In this document: one piece after another, positions 1 through 8,216 of the stretch
Layout of the letters: each line of letters begins with the position of its first letter
Position numbering within the stretch: the first letter of the stretch is position 1
From: Tillus elongatus
Taxonomy: Eukaryota > Arthropoda > Insecta > Coleoptera > Cleridae
Reading direction: 5' to 3'
NCBI GenBank assembly: GCA_964006375.1
Contig: OZ023262.1
Coordinates: forward strand, 93,659,476 to 93,723,475
DNA length: 64,000 bases
Program-made: the position numbers and the translations under genes
Notes under the pieces: generated by a model
What the model saw: the letters and a program-made list of their open reading frames with translations, nothing else
The model's database searches: none
What the model was told of the DNA's origin: nothing

Positions 1-638
1 GGACCAATTATGTGATTTTCAATAATAGCAGCCCAAATATTGATGGAAAATTGATACTGCGAATTTGCAACTCTTAGAGAGTGTGGGTTTTCATCGGCCC
101 ATGTATGTAAATTGTGAAAATTTACGATACCTTTTCGCGTAAATGACGCCTCATCAGTAAATAGTACACGTTTAGAAAAATGTTGGTCGTGCCGAAGTTT
201 GTTTAAGAACCACTGACAAAACATTACCCTTGGTTGAAAGTCTCTAGGTAGAAGTTCCTGGACATGTGTAAAATGATAGGGATATAAACTTTGATCCTTC
301 AGAGTTCTGTGAACTGATGATGCCGATATATTACCCAGTTCGGTGGCAATAATTCTCGTACTTGTACTAGGATCACGTTCAACTCTATTTAATATTGCCT
401 CTTCAACTCGTACAGTTCGGCGGTATCTTCTGCGTCCAGAGTCAGCTTTTAAAGGTTTTAAAGAACCAGTTTCTCTCAAATGTCTTACAATACGTGGGAA
501 AATATTTTTGTCAGGAATTCTTCTTTGCGGATAAGTTTCCTGATAAACTCGCACAGCTTGTCTAGCATTTTGATTTGTTTGTCCATAAATTAACAACATA
601 TCAGTCAAATCCGCTGAAGTGTACTTAATGAAAACCAT
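1..638 (-). CDS. Mariner-like (DUF4817-type) transposase, N-terminal part, cut by window edge
   Basis: Reading the minus strand from ATG at 638-636 gives an uninterrupted frame that runs off the left edge (212 codons visible). The first ~60 residues (MLLIYGQTNQNARQAVRVY, then RRIPDKNIFPRIVRHLRETG) match the DUF4817 helix-turn-helix head found in many insect Tc1/mariner-superfamily transposases. A second HTH-like stretch follows (STRIIATELGNISASSVHR). The motif FTDEASF near residue 162 is the expected first catalytic Asp of the DDE domain; later catalytic residues lie outside the window. The family binds terminal inverted repeats and excises and inserts DNA at TA. No stop or frameshift is seen, so this copy may be fairly young. 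The 5' side leads to a TIR-like end at ~1289. Confidence 0.85.
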   Translation of the reverse strand, partial: MVFIKYTSADLTDMLLIYGQTNQNARQAVRVYQETYPQRRIPDKNIFPRIVRHLRETGSLKPLKADSGRRRYRRTVRVEEAILNRVERDPSTSTRIIATELGNISASSVHRTLKDQSLYPYHFTHVQELLPRDFQPRVMFCQWFLNKLRHDQHFSKRVLFTDEASFTRKGIVNFHNLHTWADENPHSLRVANSQYQFSINIWAAIIENHIIG

Positions 639-1282
639 CTTGAGAGGAGGAAATAATATTAATGAGCAGCTCAGTATCAACAAATAACTAAAAACGAAAA
701 TATTGCACCGTATCAAAATTCAAAGAATAGCACGAAAACTCTTTTGACGCCTACAAAGCACTTCAAAATTGTAGAATTTAGAGAACTGTCAAAAATTATA
801 GTTTCATGGCACTTTACGATTACTGTTTTCATTACTCCAACGAATCGGTACTTTGCCCCTTTTTATAAAATTAATCATATCTCCTAAGGGATACCCTGAA
901 CGAAAAAATACCAAGAGGTAGCTTTTGTGGCATATGTAATAAGCTTCATAACTGATGTATCAAAATTGGAAAAAGACAGTGGCGCACATATTTTTTCCCC
1001 AAATGAATTTTTACAGTTACCCCGTACGCACGCCACTGACGCAGTTGTAAGTAGATTTTCACTTGAAAATATGCCCTTTCATAATACACTTTTAAGTTCC
1101 AAGTTTCATTAAAATCAATTTAGTGGTTTTGAAATTATTTATAAAAAATTAAAAAAAAAAAAATTCAACTCCCTGTATATTGGAAACTATGCGTTTCCGG
1201 GCCCATGTGCACAGAAACTTTTTTTCTTATTTTTTAGTAAGGAATTGCCCCACGAGAGATGGTGCATGTTTTTTGAAACAGC

Positions 1283-1289
<7 letters not shown>
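639..1289 (-). mobile_element. Non-coding 5' part of the mariner-like element, ending in a TIR-like sequence
   Basis: No coding capacity is convincing here. The outer end read on the minus strand is TACAGGCTGTTTCAAAAAA (about 1287-1269), close to the TACAGGGTGTTTCAAAAAT end of the element at 31079. A second CCCTGTATA end-like sequence at 1171-1179 suggests either an internal repeat or a nested element, so the exact boundary is uncertain. Confidence 0.5.

Positions 1290-1353
<64 letters not shown>
1286..1353. repeat. (TA)n microsatellite abutting a transposon end
   Basis: About 34 TA units starting exactly where the mariner-like terminus GAAACAGCCTGTA ends. Confidence 0.95.
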
Positions 1354-2215
<862 letters not shown>

Positions 2216-2380
2216 GTTTACAGAAAATTTTATAGATAAAGCTGTGTACAATTTACAATCAACTAACAATAATAGTGTAAATTGTTAGCCTTGTACCATT
2301 TCTTTCATAACACCGGGAAAAATTTTGCTTCCAAAAGCGCTAAATTATAAGCTTGCGAATGTATACTATAAATTAAAACT

Positions 2381-3184
2381 TTCGGGACGCAGCAAGTGCG
2401 TTATAGTAGTGAATTTTCATAAGAATTGTACACTATTAGTAAGATATATTATTAAAACTAATTCTTTGAATTTAAATGGACATTGGAGATCGGTTTTAGT
2501 GTCCCAGTTAACCATTATTTGAAAAAAATTATATTTTATATAGAGCTAAAAAATTAAAATTTGGTCTTAGATTGAATATGTAAGTACTGCAAGTGCCTTT
2601 AAAAAAATTCTGTTACAAATTTCATTAAAGAATAAACAACAAAAATGTTTTTTATGTTATGGTAGAAAATTTTTGTAAAAATATTTCAAATCCGATAGCT
2701 CAATAAATTTCCCATTAAGCAAGAATCTTCAATCTTGTAACATAGTAACACCTATGTAAATGCACGTGGGTAGTAAATTAAAAAAAATAACATAAGGAGC
2801 TTCGCGGATAACAAATTTGTTTTAAAAAATCTTTTTTGTTGTTTATTGTTTGCAAAAACTGGATGGGTTGACTAAAACAAAACCATCCAAACAATGAATC
2901 AGGAAAAATGTCTGCCATATTTATAATTTGATAGGCACATTCCCTTTGTAAATAATACAATTTTTTAAAGACACTTGCAGTACTTACATATTATATCCAA
3001 GACCAAATTTAATTTTTTTAACTCCATATAAAACTACAAAAAATTCAAATAATCGCTAAATGGGACTCTAAAATCGATCTCCAACGTCCATTTTAATGTA
3101 AAGAATTAGTTTTACTGGTATATCTTACTAATAGTGTATAATTCTTATGAAAATTCACTACTATAACGCACTTGCTGCGTCCCG
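2381..3184. repeat. Inverted duplication of a repeat bearing the ACGCAGCAAGTGCGT end motif
   Basis: The left arm (about 2376-2606) and right arm (about 2966-3190) are imperfect reverse complements of ~230 bp. Each arm's outer end is the same motif (GGGACGCAGCAAGTGCGTTA), giving outward-facing inverted ends. The ~360-bp centre also has weaker inverted similarity (AATAAACAACAAAAA against TTTTTGTTGTTTATT). There is no coding frame. This looks like two head-to-head copies of one short mobile unit or a fold-back element. Confidence 0.7.
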
Positions 3185-3194
3185 CAAATTTTTA

Positions 3195-3360
3195 TAAGTG
3201 CACAGACTCCATTTTGCTGCTTTAATTTTTTTTTAAATTGCGGCGCCTATATTCATCCTCTAGCTGCTTTAAGCCTGGAGATGCTTCTATTATCTTATTC
3301 AATGTCATTTTTGTCTGGAAATCTGAAAACAATAAATCAAAACTAAAACTTTGACAACGT
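3195..3360 (+). repeat. Dispersed segment shared (inverted) with 60745-60955
   Basis: By eye about 75-80% similar to the minus strand of 60745-60955, which adjoins a mariner-like pseudogene there. Both copies carry an open reading on this strand ending in KLKL-stop with SCFK-GDA in common, and on the other strand a reading with ASP-LKQL-DE-RRR. I cannot tell which, if either, was coding. Confidence 0.5.
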
Positions 3361-3963
3361 TGTATACGGCACATTTTCTGTAACCAAAAAAAAGAGGAAC
3401 AGTAACTACTAATTGCCAGATACGCACCTTTCTTTTCGTTTACTTCCTGAATTTCGCTGGTTCAGATGTTCTTGGAGAGTTATGCTCAGCTGTGCAGCCT
3501 GCTTGCCTTTTATATTGTATTTGTTGCTTTGCCTTTAACTAGTTGATTAATTTGACTCCTTCAGAGTGTTATCTTTGTGGGACTCAGTCCTGGTTTAAAT
3601 ATATGTGTGAGAATGCTGTTTAACTCCTGACACTCTGTCAGTTTAACTTTGCATGGCGCCCAGGGCTTGGTTTTCATATTTGACATTAGCTTTTGTTAGA
3701 GAGTTATGCTTTCTGTAGTGGCTTTGGAATGCTCGCATGAACACATGCCAGAAACATAGTTTCTGACAACTGTTTCTTTACATTCTAGGACTTCAATCCC
3801 TGAAGATGGCCCAAAGGAGCCAAAACGCGTTAACAATTAAATGTGTTGTCTGGTAGAAAACGCCTTTTTATTCCAAATACCTTTTAATCATGTTAAACCC
3901 AGACGTGTTGCCATTTAGAAGTAATATGTAAGATTATGATGTTTGTTTTAACTCTAATAAGAG
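3361..3963. other. Unassigned stretch with a hairpin-GAAACG-like module at 3800-3832
   Basis: No gene seen. The module TGAAGATGGCCCAAAGGAGC followed by CAAAACGCGT recurs inverted at about 60665-60697. The same relative order with the 3195-3360 segment at both loci suggests one larger repeat. Confidence 0.45.
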
Positions 3964-4290
3964 GACCGCGGTGGTCCAGGGGTAAGAACGTCTGCCTCTA
4001 AACCGAAGGGTACTGGGTTGGATTGCCGTAGTTCTTCTTTCACTTTTTCAGTTAACATCAACCGAGGTTGTGGCATTGTATTTAAATAAGTTGAATGTCT
4101 GCTCGTCCCGTCCTTCGAAGAGGGCGTGAAGCCGTAGGTTCCGTGTCCATTCGATGTTGAGTACGTTAAAGGTCCCTACCCTCCTTACAGAAAGACAGGG
4201 GTTCGGCAAAATTTCTAGGATATTGACGTGAAACTGCTCCCTGTCGTCGGTGATTTACCATAGTAGCAGGTATAAACCAGTATAAAAAAT
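3964..4290 (+). mobile_element. tRNA-derived SINE, diverged copy
   Basis: The first ~70 bases form a tRNA-like head with an A-box-like TGGTCCAGGGG and a B-box-like GGTTGGATTGC that has lost the consensus GGTTCGATCCC seen in the copy at 20517. The ~250-bp body (AACATCAACCGAGGTT, then GTTAAAGGTCCCTACC, then GACAGGGGTTCGGCAAAAT) aligns with that copy throughout. SINEs of this sort are transcribed by RNA polymerase III and retroposed by a LINE machinery. The damaged B box suggests this copy is silent. Confidence 0.75.
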
Positions 4291-4294
4291 GTAA

Positions 4295-4335
4295 GGTACG
4301 CAGCAAGTGCATTAGGGTAGTAAATTTTCATAAGC
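4295..4335 (+). repeat. Copy of the ACGCAGCAAGTGCGT end motif (diverged)
   Basis: TACGCAGCAAGTGCATTAGG followed by GTAGTAAATTTTCATAAG; the 5-bp stem is weakened on one side. It lies immediately downstream of the SINE. Confidence 0.6.
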
Positions 4336-4571
4336 ATAATATATTATAGTGATGTAGCCTTATATTAAAAGTTATAAAACATTACCTTATTTAATTAGGA
4401 ACCGTAAAAATAAGGTAAAAAGGTAAGCATGATCTCTAACATAAATATTTATACAGTAATTTGGATACAAAACTCAAACAAGAAAATTGATAAACAGGAA
4501 ATATACTCAACAAAAAATACACTAGAAAACTGAAGAAAAATCCCTTGGTTCATGCATTGAGGGTGATTGTA

Positions 4572-4666
4572 TGCATACAGAAGGGGAAGAAGAACCACCA
4601 GGTCAAAGAGGGTTTCGGCCCCCTCTCCCAAAAACACAGGGGGTTCTTCTTCCCCTTGTGCATGCA
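4572..4666. repeat. Nested hairpin in an AT-rich stretch
   Basis: The arms 4572-4596 and 4642-4666 are 25-bp reverse complements with two mismatches (around AAGGGGAAGAAGAACC). The 45-bp loop contains a second perfect stem, AGAGGG (4607-4612) with CCCTCT (4621-4626). Function unknown. The 200-codon frame crossing it is probably incidental. Confidence 0.7.
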
Positions 4667-5579
4667 TAAAACTACCTGCAAAGCATAAAGCACAGGAAAA
4701 ATTTATTGGGAGCAACCCCCAAGAAATTTACTGGACCTGGGCGAATATGGTTGCGGTGCGGGGCAGACAGGCTTTAAAGGAGGTATTGCTGCAAAATGTG
4801 AAAAATGCATATTTTCAAAGTCCGACAGAATATTTTTTTAGCATTTCAGCTCATATTTCCTTCCCGCCCAGCACACCTATTCATTCCTGGTCCCTTTACT
4901 TTCTTGGGGGTTGTTTGCAACAAATTTTCCTTGTGGCTTGTGCATCCAATGAGGGTTCTAAGCATGTTTCTGAAGAAAAAATTCTAAAAACCCTCAATGT
5001 AGTAAACTGTAAATTTACCAAAATTACATCCTACAACGTCGCCTATGATATCGAATACAGCACTAAAGTAAATAATTCACTTGCTGTTTCACTTGTTTTT
5101 TATGTTTATATTACATATATAAGCACACGACAAGACAAGACAAGACTACACTGGACTACCAGGTGTTGATACTTGCAAAGAACATTGACGCCCGTGGTAC
5201 TAAATTTAACACAACGAACCTAAAAAATATTGTCTTTCGCACGGAGACAAACTATAGAAATGCCGATACTCTGGCTATTACTACATAATGCATTAGTTAT
5301 TTTCCTCGGTTATACGATAATAATAATGTCTAGGGGCTCCTGTTGTGGCTCAATTAACAAACATTAAAAACCACTGCTCTTACAATATGATTTACTGATA
5401 TACAGATTTTCTCAAAATTGTATTGTTTTAAGTTATTACCTCACAATCTTTATTTCTAACCATCGTCCAATATTTATTTTCAATATTTATATCCATGTTT
5501 TAATATCGTAGGTTACATAAAGTCAGTTGTAAAATATCAAACGTTGTATACGTCTCCATCTATAACCTTTTGTGTTAAC
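4667..5579. other. Unassigned stretch
   Basis: No domain is recognised in any frame. A short ACAAGACAAGACAAG tandem lies near 5130. Otherwise nothing could be named. Confidence 0.4.
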
Positions 5580-6003
5580 TAGTCCTGCCGTGACAACTTA
5601 CTGGTTCAGCACCGAGATGGCATTCCTGTCTTATCTCACAACGGTCTCCAGGCTGACATATTGCGACAACTTCCATTGTTCACATTTTTATCTACGATTT
5701 ATTTAAATAGCCTAGCAGTACAGATCACGTCATCTCTCTTTGTCCAACACTGTAGATATTGCATTACAGAATCTGAAGTGATGTTGAGGATTATTTTATT
5801 ATTAATTTAAAATAACTTCATCAAAAAACTTGAAATATCGTACACAGCCACAAATTTTTTTAGTTTTAGTTAAGAAAAATTTGGCGTCAAGATCTGATCA
5901 ACGAACTCATCTAAGCCATTAACAAAATAAGGTAATTCCCAAAGTTGGTCCAAATCAGTGAAGTATTTTTTGAGTTATCAGTTAGATACCTACATATATA
6001 TAT
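5580..6003 (+). repeat. Dispersed repeat, copy 2, ending in a (TA)n array
   Basis: This is the inverted partner of 1726-2215. Its right part (GAGTTATCAGTTAGATACC at ~5972-5990) resembles the CACCGATAACTCAAAAAATA edge of the large dispersed block. The repeat's TA array was split by the Gypsy insertion: 5994-6003 on this side, 12591-12659 on the other. Confidence 0.7.
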
Positions 6004-6032
6004 TGTTACAAAGCACTTCAATAGACGTAGGT

Positions 6033-6099
6033 GCGGTGTTGCCACATCTCCAGAATTTCCCCAACATCTGGGAATTTTTGCACAATCTGGCAACACCGC
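6033..6099. repeat. 12-bp inverted repeat in U3 (repeated at 11875-11941)
   Basis: GCGGTGTTGCCA at 6033-6044 is the exact reverse complement of 6088-6099. The 43-bp interval holds a weaker stem (AATTTCCC with GGGAATT). U3 sequence is also at the 3' end of the genomic transcript, so this could act as DNA or RNA structure. Confidence 0.8.
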
Positions 6100-6398
6100 C
6101 TCCCCACCCCCCTGGGGGTGCCTGGGGTGACCCCCCTCAGGCGAAGTCTCAACCCTCTAGGACCAGAAATAACGAAGTTACCAACTTGTACCCCGTCGGA
6201 ACGGATAACTGAGGTCTGCACATTCCGAACACCCTGTATATACACCCCGTATACGCAGAGAACCCTTACACCCTGTATACGCAGAGAGATCTTATAGTTC
6301 GAGAAACACCTCTTGTGTAACATAGGAGTGGTGACCACATTTGGATCATCCTGTATATACATTCCCCTGTATACACACGGGACCGATCTGTATTCACA

Positions 6399-6442
6399 GA
6401 ACCTTCTAGTAAAAGAAGGTCCTGGAACGTTCTGGAATGGAA
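6399..6442 (+). promoter_or_regulatory. Heat-shock-element array in the LTR promoter
   Basis: Five-base-phased nGAAn units: GAA 6399 and TTC 6404, then GAA 6415, TCC 6420 (one change), GAA 6425, TTC 6430, GAA 6435, GAA 6440. The core GAACGTTCTGGAA (6425-6437) is a perfect three-unit element. The array ends ~35 bp upstream of the TATA box, the placement seen in insect heat-shock promoters that bind HSF trimers. I infer stress-inducible transcription. Chance occurrence of six phased units is unlikely. Confidence 0.7.
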
Positions 6443-6475
6443 GGCTCCAGAAAGAAGGGGAAGGTACGGCGAGTA

Positions 6476-6518
6476 TATAAAAGCGAAAGCAAGCCAGCCC
6501 GAGTTAGTTCAGTTCAGT
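6476..6518 (+). promoter_or_regulatory. TATA box and arthropod initiators of the LTR
   Basis: TATAAAAG at 6476-6483, followed by two TCAGT initiator motifs at 6509-6513 and 6514-6518, about 33-40 bp downstream. This places the start of R near 6511. Confidence 0.75.
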
Positions 6519-6751
6519 AAGAGAATGTGGTAGTGACTTGAACAAGCAGTAATCAGTGTGAAGTGTTAGACTGTAGTTCCAGTATTAGTGACTTTTGTTG
6601 AGAGTAGTAATTGTAAAGCCAGTAAATTAAGTGTTTTGTGAGAGAGACATTCTAGACATTTTATTGTATCCATATTTAGAGTGTAAATAAAGTTGTTTTG
6701 TTAAAATTTAAAAGTCTCACTTATCCAGAACCCGGAGAAAACGCAACAATT

Positions 6752-6768
6752 TGGTGTCAGAAGTGGGA
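6752..6768 (+). other. Primer-binding site, tRNA-Leu type
   Basis: TGGTGTCAGAAGTGGGA lies 3 bases after the LTR end. Its complement ends in CCA and matches the 3' end typical of insect tRNA-Leu. It would prime minus-strand DNA synthesis. Confidence 0.75.
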
Positions 6769-6806
6769 TAAGTGAGTGAAGAAGTGGACAACTAAGCTAG
6801 CTGTAA

Positions 6807-8198
6807 ATGGTAAACACTAGATCGACTGACTACGACAAGATGGCTGAAATCAAAGAGTTGATGGACTTACTGAAAAGACAACGCGAAGAAGACGAGAGAA
6901 GACGACAAGAAGATAAAGAAGACCTCAAGAGGCAACGCGAAGAAGACGAACAACGGCGACAAGAAGATGAAAGAAGACGACGCAAAGAAGACGAACAACG
7001 GCGTCTTGAAGATAAAGAAGAACTCAAGAAGCAACGCGAAGAAGACGAAAAACGACGACTAGAAGACAAAGAAGACCTCCGAAGTATGTTTCACAATATG
7101 AGAGTCGATGTAAAAGAGGAAATTGAACTGATCAACGAACAAATAGAAAGTGTGGACAGGAAAGTAGAAAATGTGAACAGTAAAGTAGAAAATGTAACAG
7201 AAAATGTAAAGGATTGGAACAAACGATGGAAAGAAGTTGAAGGGTTGAAAGAACAAATGAAGATGATCATGAAAGGCACAGAAATCACACATAGAGAACT
7301 GACAGAGCAGGTGATGGGCCAGACTGACAGAACTCAACCAAGAGGAGTTACTGGAATGTCCCCAGTTCAAAATCGGCCGGAAGAAAATATGCCAATCGTG
7401 CAGCAGCCTCATGGAACCTTGAAGCCGCCGACTTTTGACGGAGAAACATCGTGGCCCATGTACAGGAGGCAGTTTGAGGCGGCAGCTCTCAGCAATGGGT
7501 GGAGCGAACAACAGGCAGCAACTGCTCTAATTCTCTCGCTTCGAGGTAAAGCCCTAGAAATCCTCCAGAACATCCCGGAGTCGAAACAGCAAAACTACTT
7601 AACAGTGATACAGGCCCTAGATTTGAGATATGGTAACAAGTACATGAGCCAGGTCTACCAGACACAACTAAAGTCAAGGGTCCAGAAGCCAAATGAGACG
7701 CTGCAAGAATTTAGTGGCGAAGTGGAGAAACTTGTGCGACTGGCATATCCCCAAGCCCCAGAAGAATTTGTCAACCAGATAACCGTCCAGACCTTCATCG
7801 ATGGGGTACTTGATAATGAAATGCAACAAGCTTTAAGGCTCGGAAGGTTCAAAACACTTACGGACTGCGTCATTTATGGCTTGGAATTTGAAGCAGCGAA
7901 GAATGCATCTCAACCTCGCCGCAACAGGCTGCGCGAAGTGAAGGAGATAGAGGACTTTGCAGACACGACAGCGGAACTAAGGCAAGAAATGAAAATGATA
8001 AAAGAAGCCATAAGCAAGCTCACTGTACCGGTTGGGGCACGTAGGACGAAAGCAGATTGGTCAGACATAGAATGTTACAAGTGTGGTAGGAAAGGGCACA
8101 TAAGTAGACAGTGCTCACAAACCCAACAGGTGGCTCGCAGAAGACAAGAATACACCAACAGTGAGCGGCGTCAGGGAAACGACCTGACGCCAGTGTAA
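6807..8198 (+). CDS. gag: Gag polyprotein of the Gypsy element
   Basis: 463 codons from ATG at 6807 to TAA at 8196-8198. Residues ~20-95 are an extremely charged run with imperfect repeats of R-REEDERRRQED type, predicted coiled coil. The middle (around residues 205-375: TFDGETSWPMYRRQFEAAA and TLQEFSGEVEKLVRLAYPQ) resembles the capsid-like domain of Gypsy gags. Residues 423-436 form a CCHC zinc knuckle (CYKCGRKGHISRQC) for packaging RNA. Gag assembles the cytoplasmic particle. Its last 34 bases overlap the pol frame and contain the slippery heptamer. The frame is intact. The alternative downstream Met at residue 12 (MAEIKEL) is possible, but the first ATG is favoured because it follows the leader directly. 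Confidence 0.93.
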   Translation: MVNTRSTDYDKMAEIKELMDLLKRQREEDERRRQEDKEDLKRQREEDEQRRQEDERRRRKEDEQRRLEDKEELKKQREEDEKRRLEDKEDLRSMFHNMRVDVKEEIELINEQIESVDRKVENVNSKVENVTENVKDWNKRWKEVEGLKEQMKMIMKGTEITHRELTEQVMGQTDRTQPRGVTGMSPVQNRPEENMPIVQQPHGTLKPPTFDGETSWPMYRRQFEAAALSNGWSEQQAATALILSLRGKALEILQNIPESKQQNYLTVIQALDLRYGNKYMSQVYQTQLKSRVQKPNETLQEFSGEVEKLVRLAYPQAPEEFVNQITVQTFIDGVLDNEMQQALRLGRFKTLTDCVIYGLEFEAAKNASQPRRNRLREVKEIEDFADTTAELRQEMKMIKEAISKLTVPVGARRTKADWSDIECYKCGRKGHISRQCSQTQQVARRRQEYTNSERRQGNDLTPV

Positions 8199-8216
8199 GG
8201 GGGCGGCAGCTGGCGT
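8174..8216 (+). promoter_or_regulatory. Programmed -1 ribosomal frameshift signal
   Basis: The heptamer GGGAAAC (8174-8180) sits in the gag frame exactly as X XXY YYZ (caG GGA AAC). Six bases later a perfect 7-bp stem begins: ACGCCAG (8187-8193) pairs with CTGGCGT (8210-8216). The loop's run of G (8199-8203) could pair with CCC at 8223-8225 to make a pseudoknot. The pol frame opens after a TGA at 8162-8164, so the 34-base overlap forces slippage right here. Spacing and geometry match known retroviral -1 signals. Confidence 0.82.

Larger units (their letters stand above)
6004..6748 (+). repeat. 5' LTR of the Gypsy element
   Basis: 745 bp starting TGTTACAAAG and ending ACGCAACA. U3 holds a 12-bp perfect inverted repeat (6033-6044 with 6088-6099), short repeats of CCTGTATA/CGTATACGCAGAG at 6231-6290, a heat-shock-element array (6399-6442) and a TATA box. 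A polyadenylation signal AATAAA lies at 6686-6691. Offset to the 3' copy is 5842 bp throughout. Confidence 0.95.

Noticed and set aside
4567..5169. 200-codon plus-strand frame
   Set aside because: It begins inside the nested hairpin, has no recognisable domain, and amino-acid use looks random.
7059..7511. Antisense frames across gag and pol (7059-7511, 8452-9027, 9400-9798, 9917-10336 and others)
   Set aside because: Shadows of strongly biased sense coding with no domain content.
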